Positions 7,224 to 14,650 of a DNA stretch of 16,869 nt are shown piece after piece. A program made the translations under genes and the position numbers. The number at the start of each line of letters is the position of its first letter. The stretch's first letter is position 1. The notes under the pieces were generated by a model. That model made no database searches. It was not told the origin of the DNA and saw nothing but the letters and a program-made list of their open reading frames with translations. This DNA comes from Desulfobacterales bacterium (GTDB lineage: Bacteria; Desulfobacterota; Desulfobacteria; Desulfobacterales; RPRI01): assembly GCA_020052975.1 (NCBI GenBank), contig JAGVOC010000312.1, positions 1-16,869 on the forward strand. Reading direction: 5' to 3'.

Positions 7224-8719
7224 TGATCGCCTCCATGGGGAAGTGTGCAGCCCTGTCTCGAACAGTCCTGTTTTGTGGCGTTCCCGGAATCAGCTTCAAG
7301 GAAATCACCCCATAAAGCCCGCATCTTCACGGTTGTGGGACCCTTCGACGGGTGAATGCCTCGGCAGAACGCGAACCGCGTCCCGCCACTGGGCCGCCAG
7401 ATGAAGAGTGGCTCTCGGTCGCAATCGATCTCAAGCCCTAAACCGCCATGGGTGTTGTTTGACTTCAATCTAGTCCTGGCGAAGCCGCTCATCAGGTCTG
7501 CAAATGCCAGGATGAAGCCAATGGGACTCGTTACAAATGTTTTCGCTACGTCCTCGTCTGTCAGGTTGCCGGCATCCGGAAACGCGTATAGAGACTGCTC
7601 GTGGTGGTGAGCAATCGCAGCCCCAAGGTGCCTTAGCCCTTCGGGATTCTCCCGAGTCCGAAGGAGTTCGATGAACTCGAAAGCAGAAAAGAGAGCGTGG
7701 TATCTGCCCCACGGTCGCTTGTTAGAATTTTGGATGTGACATTCCTCCAGACACCAAAAGTGGCGATAGCCATCGTCGGCAGTCGCTGAACGTAATATAG
7801 CGTTGCCAATTTCTGCCTCGAGCTCATGATCTAGAAAAGAGCGTACCTTCTCGAACACATCTACTGCAACGTTACGAGCTTCCAAAGCGGTTTTAACCGC
7901 AAAGGAGTGAGAGAACACCCTCCACGTCAGCAAGCTCCAAGTGGCGGCATCATAGCCGGAGTCGTGCCACAACGCGACCGTTGGCCACACCCGCTTGATC
8001 CATTGCGCTGCTGAAGTGCCTCGGGGCGCCATTCCTTTCACTGTATAGACATGTTCCGCCAGAGTACCGACGGTCTCAGCATGCTTGAGATCCTCGGGAG
8101 GCTCGTTCAAAGCGTGCGCGACCTCCGCTCTCGCTCTTCCGTCTACTGGTGCTGATAACAGGACCTGTCCCATCAAGACAACGAGGAAAGAGTGAACCAG
8201 GTGATCACGATTCTCGAACGGAAAAAAGTCGCAGCCGAGCGTCTCAGTGAAGCGTTTCTTGTCATAAAATACCCGCATAAAGTGCCTTATGTACTCTGGT
8301 CCAAGGTTGCATGGATCGAACACCATACCGCAGGGTTCGTTGGCATTGCTTATTCTGGGGACCGTCAATGGCAGCCACGCCCCAGACGCGAAACAAGCAT
8401 TCACCAGCTTCTCGCATTTGTCTGGCAGGTTACCATGCAAAACCACCGTAGCAGCGTCGGTCAGGCAATCAATCCTGTACTTATTGCTGCGTCCCACCCG
8501 CGGAGGCAGTCTGTAACTCCGGGACACGTCTTTATTGAGGGCATCTGTCATACGACCGAGCTGGCTCCACAGCCAATTCTCATCAAGCACCATAGGATCG
8601 TCTTTTGTCCATCTATCCCGCTCTGCCCACTGAATGATCTGACCTGAGTCTACGCCATCCGAGAAGGACTCGTAGTTGCGCAAGTCAACTTCCAATTGCT
8701 CTGACGTCATGGGGGTCAT
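7220..8719 (-). CDS. HD-domain protein (predicted metal-dependent phosphohydrolase)
   Basis: A 499-residue protein whose residues follow the HD pattern: H173 and H176 in NRDHLVHSFLVVLMG, the H252-D253 pair in ALWHDSGYD, H341 in RYHALFSAF, H371-H373 in AAIAHHHEQ and D408 in FADLMSGF. In HD proteins these bind one or two metals and hydrolyse phosphoesters, often of nucleotides. The first 165 residues and the last 80 match nothing I know. An open frame continues upstream to 8962 but overlaps the ATPase gene. I chose the ATG at 8719, two bases past the ATPase TAA (8722-8724), which gives tight coupling; ATG 8710 is an in-frame alternative. It overlaps the symporter by 4 bp. Biochemical activity is inferred from the motif only. 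Confidence 0.75.
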   Translation of the reverse strand: MTPMTSEQLEVDLRNYESFSDGVDSGQIIQWAERDRWTKDDPMVLDENWLWSQLGRMTDALNKDVSRSYRLPPRVGRSNKYRIDCLTDAATVVLHGNLPDKCEKLVNACFASGAWLPLTVPRISNANEPCGMVFDPCNLGPEYIRHFMRVFYDKKRFTETLGCDFFPFENRDHLVHSFLVVLMGQVLLSAPVDGRARAEVAHALNEPPEDLKHAETVGTLAEHVYTVKGMAPRGTSAAQWIKRVWPTVALWHDSGYDAATWSLLTWRVFSHSFAVKTALEARNVAVDVFEKVRSFLDHELEAEIGNAILRSATADDGYRHFWCLEECHIQNSNKRPWGRYHALFSAFEFIELLRTRENPEGLRHLGAAIAHHHEQSLYAFPDAGNLTDEDVAKTFVTSPIGFILAFADLMSGFARTRLKSNNTHGGLGLEIDCDREPLFIWRPSGGTRFAFCRGIHPSKGPTTVKMRALWGDFLEADSGNATKQDCSRQGCTLPHGGDQ

Positions 8720-8721
8720 CC

Positions 8722-10230
8722 TTACTTCCACCCATCTTGGATCTGAGTTAAAATCCTCTTGGCATCGGCCTGTATCTCCTCTGTGTTCCTGATGATGCTG
8801 ATCATTGATGACCCCTGAAGGCTCCCCGCGTCCTGAAGTCCCTCGGCATGGTGCAATTTCGCAACATTGAACTTTGGCCATGTTCGTTTCACCATTTCCT
8901 GAACCTGTCGCGAAATATCCTCGGTGGAGAACCTCTTTGAATAGGCGGCGAACTGGGGCCACTTGGTAAGCTCGGTTGCCAGAGCCAAGGGGTCCAGCAG
9001 ATTGAAAGTCTCGTCCCCTTCAGGATGGAAGTAGTTCAGAACGATCTCATTGGATCCTCCTAACGTTCGCAGCGCTACAATCCAGTCCTCCTCGAGGCAC
9101 AGTTGACCGATGTCGACGGGCCTGGGACGCATGACAAACACCCGACTTCCCTTGATGCGAATGGATGCGGCCAGTACGTCAAGGCTCAGGCGATCTAGGC
9201 CGGGACTCGTGTCGAGGATAACGCTGTTGAAGCCCTCCTTGCGTAGGAGTTGAATTAACAGCACAATGCGTCCCTCAACTCGGGATTCACTATTGCTACG
9301 CTGGCGTGATAGAGTGACATATTCGTCGAGCCGCGTGATGTCCACGCCGAGAAACGATCCCGCAATGAAAGAGACGCGATCGACCTCGTGGACTGGCTGA
9401 ACCAGACCTTGAGGTAAACTGCTTTGATCGGTGCAAAACCAATCACAGAAGAAGCGGACATCCTTCTGCCCAGCGGCATCAACTGGTAGGTAGAAGTGTA
9501 GTGATGGCCCTTCGTCGTCACAGTCGACCACACAGACGCGTCGCCGCCGATTAGCCAACTCCAAAGCCAGCGCGATGGCCACAGTTGTCTTGCCGACGCC
9601 TCCCTTGTGAGAGTGAATAGTAATCACCGATAATGCGTCATCCACGGTCCACGTGCTTGCATCGATGGCCTTATCCAGCCGCGTCAAGCGATCATGGTAG
9701 CGTTTAAGGCTGGAGAACAGAGGCTCTTTCACTATATCGAAAGATGAATTTTCTGCAGCTTCAAGAAGGCGCTTTCTGTCGGGTCCTGGAACACGGGCGA
9801 TCACTATACCAAAAGCAATGAGGGCAGCTTCAATCAGCTTGGGGTTTTGCCTCTTGAGACAATGCAAGAGAGAATCGACCGCTTGCGAAGCATAGGCTTC
9901 CTCGTATCTGGTTTTAGGCTGATGTTCGAGGACGCTCTGCAGATAGTCGAGAGCTTCCGGTATATAGAAGTCTGCACCTCCCAATTCTCCGGCCAAGAGG
10001 ATCAGTTCGCCAAAGAAGTCATGTTCCAGACCGGAACGAAGCTCCTCGGCAGCCAATGCGAATATCTGGCCTAGTGCCTCTACAGCCTCGGTTGGGAGGG
10101 ATTTTCCACATAGGCGACCTAACTCCCCTCTTGACAGACTGGCCACGTTGTCGGACGCAAGCCTGTCGAGAATAGAACTCGCGTCGCCTGCTGTATTAAT
10201 TGTCTTTTTCATGGTTGCCCAGATAGACAT
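8722..10230 (-). CDS. ParA/MinD-like ATPase with helical N-terminal domain
   Basis: A 502-residue protein. Residues 1-190 look all-helical, with leucine-rich amphipathic stretches that could be HEAT-like repeats. Residues 200-500 are a deviant-Walker P-loop ATPase: HKGGVGKTT (208-216), switch I/A' region VVDCDDEGPSL (234-244) and switch II VILDTSPG (337-344). Relatives dimerise on ATP and act as molecular switches in partitioning, positioning or enzyme loading. The size and N-terminal domain differ from plasmid ParA (about 210-260 residues), and no ParB or centromere-like repeats are nearby, so a partition role is unlikely. ATG 10230 is preceded by AGAGGAGG (10238-10245) with a seven-base gap. 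It is the first gene of the operon, under the promoter at 10336-10364. Its DNA is visibly richer in G+C than the RM genes on either side. Confidence 0.85.
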   Translation of the reverse strand: MSIWATMKKTINTAGDASSILDRLASDNVASLSRGELGRLCGKSLPTEAVEALGQIFALAAEELRSGLEHDFFGELILLAGELGGADFYIPEALDYLQSVLEHQPKTRYEEAYASQAVDSLLHCLKRQNPKLIEAALIAFGIVIARVPGPDRKRLLEAAENSSFDIVKEPLFSSLKRYHDRLTRLDKAIDASTWTVDDALSVITIHSHKGGVGKTTVAIALALELANRRRRVCVVDCDDEGPSLHFYLPVDAAGQKDVRFFCDWFCTDQSSLPQGLVQPVHEVDRVSFIAGSFLGVDITRLDEYVTLSRQRSNSESRVEGRIVLLIQLLRKEGFNSVILDTSPGLDRLSLDVLAASIRIKGSRVFVMRPRPVDIGQLCLEEDWIVALRTLGGSNEIVLNYFHPEGDETFNLLDPLALATELTKWPQFAAYSKRFSTEDISRQVQEMVKRTWPKFNVAKLHHAEGLQDAGSLQGSSMISIIRNTEEIQADAKRILTQIQDGWK

Positions 10231-10237
10231 TGTGGTG

Positions 10238-10245
10238 CCTCCTCT
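10238..10245 (-). promoter_or_regulatory. Strong ribosome binding site of the ATPase gene
   Basis: AGAGGAGG on the minus strand, seven bases before ATG 10230. It decides this start over the in-frame ATG at 10212, which has no comparable site. Confidence 0.8.
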
Positions 10246-10335
10246 GTCAGCCTCTGCCTCTACTGATGGTGATTCTTGGCGATGGTCCTGGTGGATTGAG
10301 GTAAGGTAGATGATAGAAGTCCCTTTTTTGACCGT

Positions 10336-10364
10336 AGTATAGGGGATTTTGCCTCTTGTGTCAA
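10336..10364 (-). promoter_or_regulatory. Near-consensus sigma70 promoter of the ATPase operon
   Basis: On the minus strand TTGACA (10364-10359) is followed by 17 bases and TATACT (10341-10336). A start near 10329 would leave a leader of about 100 bases before the ATPase. No obvious operator palindrome is seen in the leader. The rest of 10231-10453 shows no gene and no clear terminator for the chimeric gene upstream. Confidence 0.8.
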
Positions 10365-10453
10365 GGAAGATCGTGCCATTTTATGTGGTGGTTTGTAACG
10401 GAATGGGACGGTTCTCAAATATGTTAAGTAATATGAGTAGCTAATATATATAA

Positions 10454-12106
10454 CTAAACCACATTCTCTCTTCTCAAATCTTCGATCTCTTCCTTACTGT
10501 ACCCAAAGGCAAGGAGCACCTCTTCCGTATGTTCACCCATTTGAGGAGGGGGGCTTTTAATCTCAGCAGGGGTTTCTGAGAATTTAACTGGGAATGGGAC
10601 CTGCTTTATCTTACCTAACTTGGGATCATATATCTCTCGCACCAAACCTCTGTGTATGATGTGGGGATCGGAAAAAACCTCTTCTATTGTATAAACAGGG
10701 CCGCACGGAACACGGGCATCATTCATCTCTTGAAGCCACTCATCTCTGGTTTTCTTCAAAAACACAGACCTTAGTTTCTCAGATATCTCCTTACCATTCT
10801 CGATCCTCTTTCTATGAGTGCTGTATCGGGGATTACTTAGAAACTCTTCCAAACCCAGCACCTGGGCAATTAACAATTTGCTGTCAAATGCCCGTTCTTC
10901 GTGAGGCACAATTTGAAACACATTTTTAACATCCCAGCCTTCGGTCAACATGCTCACCGATGTTATCCATTCTACAGGACTGTCTTTCCTGTCCACATCA
11001 GCCAGTTTTCTCACATTTTCTTTATGTTTTGGGGAAGATGTGACTTCTAAAACCTTTTTTCCGGCGTCTTGTTCTGAAATATTCTCAGCTTCTGAAATAA
11101 ACCGCATGAGATCCTCAGTCAGTTTATTACACGCTTTAATATCTTTTGTAATCAAAATGGTCAAAGGTCTGACCAAACGGTATTTTGTGTTTTTATTTTC
11201 AATATGATTATCATAGATTTTTTGAAATCTTTCATTCGGTGTATTCGACGAGTCTTCTGCAACATAATCGATGGTTTTAACAAATCCTTGTTCAATGGCT
11301 TCCCGTAAAGAATAGCGGCTGATCACATCGGTAAAGTATTCATCATTAATATAGCAGGTGCCCGATAGCCCCACGATATACTTGAAATCAAATTCTTTAT
11401 CGACCAAAAACTCTTTCCACTTTTTAAACGCTTTTCCTGTCTGGTTATACACATGATGGGTTTCATCATTGATAACCAGTGTTCTTTCGCCTTTCCCTGC
11501 AAGACTTTCACGAATCGACGATTTGACATGTTCGTAAAGCGCATGGCAGTTTTCCACGCAGATCGTTCCTGTGGTAATGCTTTCGGTGGCGTTGATAATG
11601 TGGGGATTTTTAATGACGGCATCGTCGGGTAGAAGATTTCGGAGTGCATCGTCGCCTGAAAGCAGTTTGAATTTTTTCATGAGTCCGTCTTCAATCGTCG
11701 TCGAAGGGCAAACAACCAGCACATGATCCACCACACCCTCGGCTAACATGATTCTGGCGATACCGTAAATGACATAACTTTTTCCCGTGCCTGTCGCCAG
11801 GTCGAGCGAGCAGGATAATTTATTGTGAATCTGCAAATGGTTCTTAAACTGATCAAATGTGCCATATAACGTTTGCAAACTATCATTGAAGTGATAATTC
11901 TCTTCTGCCAGTTCTTTGAGGCTTTTGTATTCCCCGCCCAAAAAGTAGCACACCGTTTCCCGGATCGCCTCTTTCTGATACTCCCTGTCCCCGCAAAGGG
12001 CGTCCAGGAAAGCCTCATATTTATTCGGATCAAACCTCTTGGGATCGTAGTTAGGGGATACCTTGAGGGCTAAATCCTTATTCTGAAAGGTCTGGCGCTC
12101 AAGCAT
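10454..12106 (-). pseudogene. Chimera: type III Res-like helicase fused to CaiB-type CoA-transferase tail
   Basis: An open frame of 550 codons made of two unrelated halves. Residues 1-418 are a DEAD/H helicase like the Res subunit of type III restriction enzymes: Walker A ATGTGKS (104-110), DETHH (214-218), SGT (248-250), TEGWDVKNV (388-396) and PHEERAFDSKLLIAQVLG. Motif VI would normally continue QVLGRGLR, but here the next residues are LEEFLSNPRYSTHRKR. From there residues 419-550 match the C-terminus of CaiB/BaiF family III CoA-transferases: TRDEWLQEMNDARVPCGPV, EEVFSDPHIIHRG, GEHTEEVLLAFGYSKEEI. The junction lies near 10853-10860 and is in frame. The arginine finger and endonuclease domain of Res are gone, as is the catalytic N-terminus of the transferase. 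The product is very unlikely to do either job. It most probably arose by deletion or illegitimate recombination at a short shared VLG-coding stretch. Confidence 0.9.
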
Positions 12107-12108
12107 GG
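12072..12108. repeat. 37-bp direct repeat, copy A (start of helicase gene)
   Basis: Contains the end of the DUF1016 frame and the first codons of the helicase (MLERQTF...). It matches 12570-12606 at 34 of 37 bases. Together the two copies bracket the truncated DUF1016 gene. Confidence 0.85.
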
Positions 12109-12563
12109 CTATTTACTCTTTTTTTTCTTCCTTTATGTGATAAAAAAAATTTCCGAGACAATGTTTCGGAAATTCCAGACACTGTCTGGGAAATTGGCGC
12201 TAATTCCGCACACAGTGTGTGCGCTTTCTCTTGTGGTTTCTCCTCTAATTCCGCACACGGTGTGTTCAGAATCTTCTGATAGCTAATATAGAACTGTCGC
12301 ATATGTCCGAGGTTTCTCTCTGTAAATCCTTTGCCAAATTGTGGAGTCAAATCGGCTGATATCTTTTTCAGTAGCGCCTCGCCATACTCAGCCCTTTCCT
12401 TCCCCTTTTGCTCATACTCCACAATCCTTCTGCCCATAAACCAGTAAGTGGTCACCAGAGCGGTATTCACATACCGCACTGCTGCCTTCCGCCCCTGCTT
12501 AATGAGAGAGACAAGGTCGGTGATGAGGGTTGAATAGTTTTGTATCTTGCCGATTCTTTTCAC
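12099..12563 (-). pseudogene. Truncated DUF1016 (YhcG-type) protein, nuclease domain lost
   Basis: A 154-codon frame matching the N-terminal domain of DUF1016/YhcG proteins: LITDLVSLIKQGRKAAVRYVNTALV, TYWFMGRRIVEYEQKG, YGEALLKKISADL and FGKGFTERNLGHMRQFY. Full proteins are about 340 residues and end in a PD-(D/E)XK nuclease domain. Here the sequence stops at the point where that domain should begin (ISETLSRKFFLS), then runs into a basic frame-shifted tail ending SHA. It starts with GTG at 12563, with AAGGA upstream that belongs to the 37-bp repeat. The stop overlaps the helicase ATG. Genes of this type often sit inside RM loci, which fits the helicase neighbour. It is probably non-functional as a nuclease. 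Confidence 0.85.
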
Positions 12564-12569
12564 TTTATG

Positions 12570-12606
12570 AAATCCTTAATTTAAAAGGTCTGGCGCTCAA
12601 GCATGG
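12570..12606. repeat. 37-bp direct repeat, copy B
   Basis: Second copy of the sequence at 12072-12108. It encodes a broken helicase start, ATG CTT GAG CGC CAG ACC TTT followed at once by TAA, and overlaps the end of an upstream gene fragment in the same way as copy A overlaps DUF1016. Confidence 0.85.
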
Positions 12607-12674
12607 GTTTCACTTTTGTATTTTTGTCTTGCTTTATCAAAAAAGTCGGGGTCTTTATCAAATTGTTCCTCTAA
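12597..12674 (-). pseudogene. C-terminal scrap of a gene once upstream of the helicase
   Basis: An open 25-codon stretch on the minus strand (WLEEQFDKDPDFF... ending KYKSETHA) whose TGA overlaps the duplicated helicase ATG (ATGCTTGA). By position it could be the end of the modification subunit that normally precedes a Res gene, but 25 residues are too few to identify. Its left part is cut off by the duplicated acd sequence. Confidence 0.45.
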
Positions 12675-12760
12675 CCAACATAAGGAGCCAACTCTTTCTC
12701 TGCAAAGTTTTTAACCATCCTCTTTACGGCTTCCTGTTCTTCTGTAAATTTAAAGATCAT
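12671..12760 (-). pseudogene. Duplicated 5' fragment of acyl-CoA dehydrogenase
   Basis: ATG at 12760 opens MIFKFTEEQEAVKRMVKNFA... through APYV, identical in protein to the intact gene's first 28 residues. It then reads Gly and a TAG at the junction with the foreign scrap. The ribosome site (GAGG in AGAGGTACAGG) is kept, so a 29-residue peptide could still be made. This is a recombination relic, not an independent gene. Confidence 0.9.
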
Positions 12761-12891
12761 CCTGTACCTCTAATATAACGAGTCTGTAGGAAAACCCATT
12801 AAAAAATTACCAAAAAAATACGTACTTTGTAACTTATTGTTTGTATTGAATGTTATTTTTTTAAAAATCTTAAAAATGGACTTTTCTACAG
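12676..12891. repeat. Direct repeat copy 2: acd 5' end plus upstream DNA
   Basis: 216 bp matching 937-1145 in the same orientation. With that copy it brackets about 11.5 kb holding both the four-gene operon and the NgoFVII-type RM module. Confidence 0.95.
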
Positions 12892-12895
12892 ACTC
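12780..12895. repeat. MITE-like inverted-repeat element, copy 2
   Basis: A 116-bp AT-rich block with a perfect 10-bp terminal inverted repeat GAGTCTGTAG/CTACAGACTC. Similarity continues inward: GAAAACCCATT at one end against AAAAGTCCATT at the other. AAC flanks both ends, which could be a 3-bp target duplication. There is no coding capacity. The outer end overlaps the GTTGAGT core of the adjacent attC-like site. Confidence 0.6.
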
Positions 12896-13057
12896 AACGT
12901 GGAGGTGAGGGGCCGGGCGGCTTTCGAAGACAGCCTCATGGCCGCTACCACACCCTGAGAAGAACACCTTCCAAACGACACCTTAGTAGCCCGGTCCCTC
13001 TCCACCGAATTGATAATATTTTACCCTTGACATCGGGAGGCCTTATAAGTGTTAGGT
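12892..13057 (-). other. attC-like site after the BglII-like RM genes
   Basis: Read on the minus strand it begins ACCTAAC (13057-13051), a perfect RYYYAAC core ten bases past the nuclease stop, and ends GTTGAGT (12898-12892), a perfect GTTRRRY core. Between them arms 13005-12989 and 12918-12899 form a GC-rich stem (GTGGAG, GGG and CCGGGC blocks against GCCCGG, CCC and CTCCAC). At 166 bp it is longer than most attC sites, and the opening core is about 45 bases from the stem, which weakens the case. The matching cassette edge GTTAGGT at 14691-14685 supports it. Confidence 0.5.
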
Positions 13058-13067
13058 CTTAATGTTC

Positions 13068-13679
13068 TCATGGTTCGATACCAATTAGCACAAGTGGAAC
13101 CGCCGGAACGCCTCGGCCTTGACGAACAACATTGTAGAATTCTCCCTCGTAGTAAGCGACCCCTGAACTCATCTGGCTTTGAAGGGATTTCATCGGGAGA
13201 ATTTCGATCCCCACGTCAATACGATCGCCAACGTAAAACGCGAGATGCTTGACGAAGAGATCGTAAGCAACGAACGCGTACTTGCCAAACTGGACTTCGA
13301 CGGCCACGCGATCCTTAACAAAATCTGTCTGGTTGTAGCTGAAGATTGGCGTCTCGCCTGCGGCTTCTATTTCCCGCTTCTGCTCATCTGCTGACATAGC
13401 AAGAGTCTTGCGGATCAGCTTTTCGCTTTTTGTAACCCAGTAGCTTACTCGGCTCTCTTCCCAGGATTTATTCCGAAGCAGACGATTAAATTCAGCATTC
13501 ATTTCGATGGGACTGAATAGCAGTCTACCCCTCATCGTTTTTTCTTTGGACACTTTCGTTCGGCATTTATTGGCATCCACCGCAGAAATGACAGCTTGTA
13601 TTTCTTTCCAAAGGTTTGGCTTGTGAACTAAAAGGAATTCAAGCCCATTCAAATGGGAATATGTCTCAGCGATATTCAT
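13068..13679 (-). CDS. Type II restriction endonuclease, BglII/BstYI-like
   Basis: A 203-residue protein. The core segment QTDFVKDRVAVEVQFGKYAF places D119, E128 and Q130 with the same spacing as the catalytic D84/E93/Q95 of BglII. The ensuing VAYDLFVKHLAFYVGDRIDVGIEILPMK and the C-terminal VPAVPLVLIGI are also of that family. It would cut an unmethylated palindromic site; relatives recognise AGATCT or RGATCY, but the target here is not proven. The ATG overlaps the methyltransferase stop by one base (TAATG), giving coupled translation. Its stop is ten bases before the putative attC core. Confidence 0.82.
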   Translation of the reverse strand: MNIAETYSHLNGLEFLLVHKPNLWKEIQAVISAVDANKCRTKVSKEKTMRGRLLFSPIEMNAEFNRLLRNKSWEESRVSYWVTKSEKLIRKTLAMSADEQKREIEAAGETPIFSYNQTDFVKDRVAVEVQFGKYAFVAYDLFVKHLAFYVGDRIDVGIEILPMKSLQSQMSSGVAYYEGEFYNVVRQGRGVPAVPLVLIGIEP

Positions 13680-14650
13680 TAGCGTCCCTTTCCATACTTT
13701 GCTCTTTTTTCAAATAACCTCATTTGCTCAGATCCCTTCTTATCCCAAGGAGCTACTGTAAGGCTGTTCCCGGCTTCCACAGGGTCATAAACTGGCCTGT
13801 CCATAGGTCGGGTTAGCAATGTCCCATCGATTTCCTGTTGGATTCGATCTCGCGCAAGATCAATATATTTCTGGACAGTTTCCGCTCCAACTCCCCGACG
13901 CCCATGACGAACAGCCGCAATAACAGACGTACCGGTCCCAAGGAATGGATCCAAGACCCAATCTCCCTCATTTGTTAGAGAAAGCACCAGTCGCTCAATC
14001 AACTCTACGGGAAATTGACACGGATGTTTGGTTTTTTCAATATGGTTACTTTTCACGTTCGGAACAACCCACAAATCGCCGGGGTTTTTCCCAAGCGGGT
14101 TGCACGAATACTGTCCGGCTTTCGGACCCTTAAAATACTTTTTCCCCGGGTATTTCTGGGGCACACGCACGGGATCGAGATTGAAGACATAATCCTCAGA
14201 CTTTGTGAACCAAATAATTGTCTCGTAGCGACCGGAGAATCGGCGACTGCAATGAAGCCCGTGCTCGAAATGCCAGATGATTCGATTGCGCATCCTGAGA
14301 CCCAGATTGGAGAAGATATGATACAGGACAGTGTCCAAAGGAATAATAGCCCCCCTGTCAACATAGTTTCCTACCTGCCAGCAAATGCTGCCTTCAGGTG
14401 ACAAAGCACGCACACATTCGGCTATGATCTGGGCTTGCTGTTTCAGGTACACATCGAGATGAAGTTTTTTCTCGTATTCTTTGCCGATGTTGTAAGGAGG
14501 TGAAGTGACTACAAGTTGAAATGACTCATCCGGTATTGATTTCAATAGGTCAAGGCAATCGCCGGGGTACACGACAATAGATTCCGATAAGCTGAACACA
14601 TCGGCAACCTTATGATTTTGTCTGAACAGCGTCTGATTTTTTGTTTTCAT
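13679..14650 (-). CDS. Type II DNA methyltransferase, N4-cytosine/N6-adenine class
   Basis: A 323-residue amino-methyltransferase with catalytic motif IV TSPPYN at 49-54 near the N-terminus and SAM-binding motif I DPFLGTGT at 234-241 near the C-terminus, the beta-class order. SPPY-type motifs occur in both N4-cytosine and N6-adenine enzymes. Pairing with a BglII-like nuclease makes N4-cytosine plausible, as M.BglII is of that kind. It would protect host DNA from the downstream nuclease. No strong Shine-Dalgarno is seen before the ATG (only GAGAAATTAGAA). It is the first gene of the cassette-like unit. Confidence 0.92.
   Translation of the reverse strand: MKTKNQTLFRQNHKVADVFSLSESIVVYPGDCLDLLKSIPDESFQLVVTSPPYNIGKEYEKKLHLDVYLKQQAQIIAECVRALSPEGSICWQVGNYVDRGAIIPLDTVLYHIFSNLGLRMRNRIIWHFEHGLHCSRRFSGRYETIIWFTKSEDYVFNLDPVRVPQKYPGKKYFKGPKAGQYSCNPLGKNPGDLWVVPNVKSNHIEKTKHPCQFPVELIERLVLSLTNEGDWVLDPFLGTGTSVIAAVRHGRRGVGAETVQKYIDLARDRIQQEIDGTLLTRPMDRPVYDPVEAGNSLTVAPWDKKGSEQMRLFEKRAKYGKGR

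Noticed and set aside
8720..8962. Upstream extension of the HD-protein reading frame to 580 residues
   Set aside because: It overlaps the well-supported 3' end of the ATPase gene, its composition (Cys-, Arg- and Gly-rich) is unlike the rest, and ATG 8719 sits directly at the ATPase stop.
8722..10230. Plasmid partition locus
   Set aside because: There is a ParA-type ATPase but no ParB, no centromere-like repeats and no replication gene; the surroundings are chromosomal.
10454..12674. Functional type III restriction system
   Set aside because: The helicase lacks motif VI arginines and the endonuclease domain, and at most 25 residues of a possible modification subunit remain.
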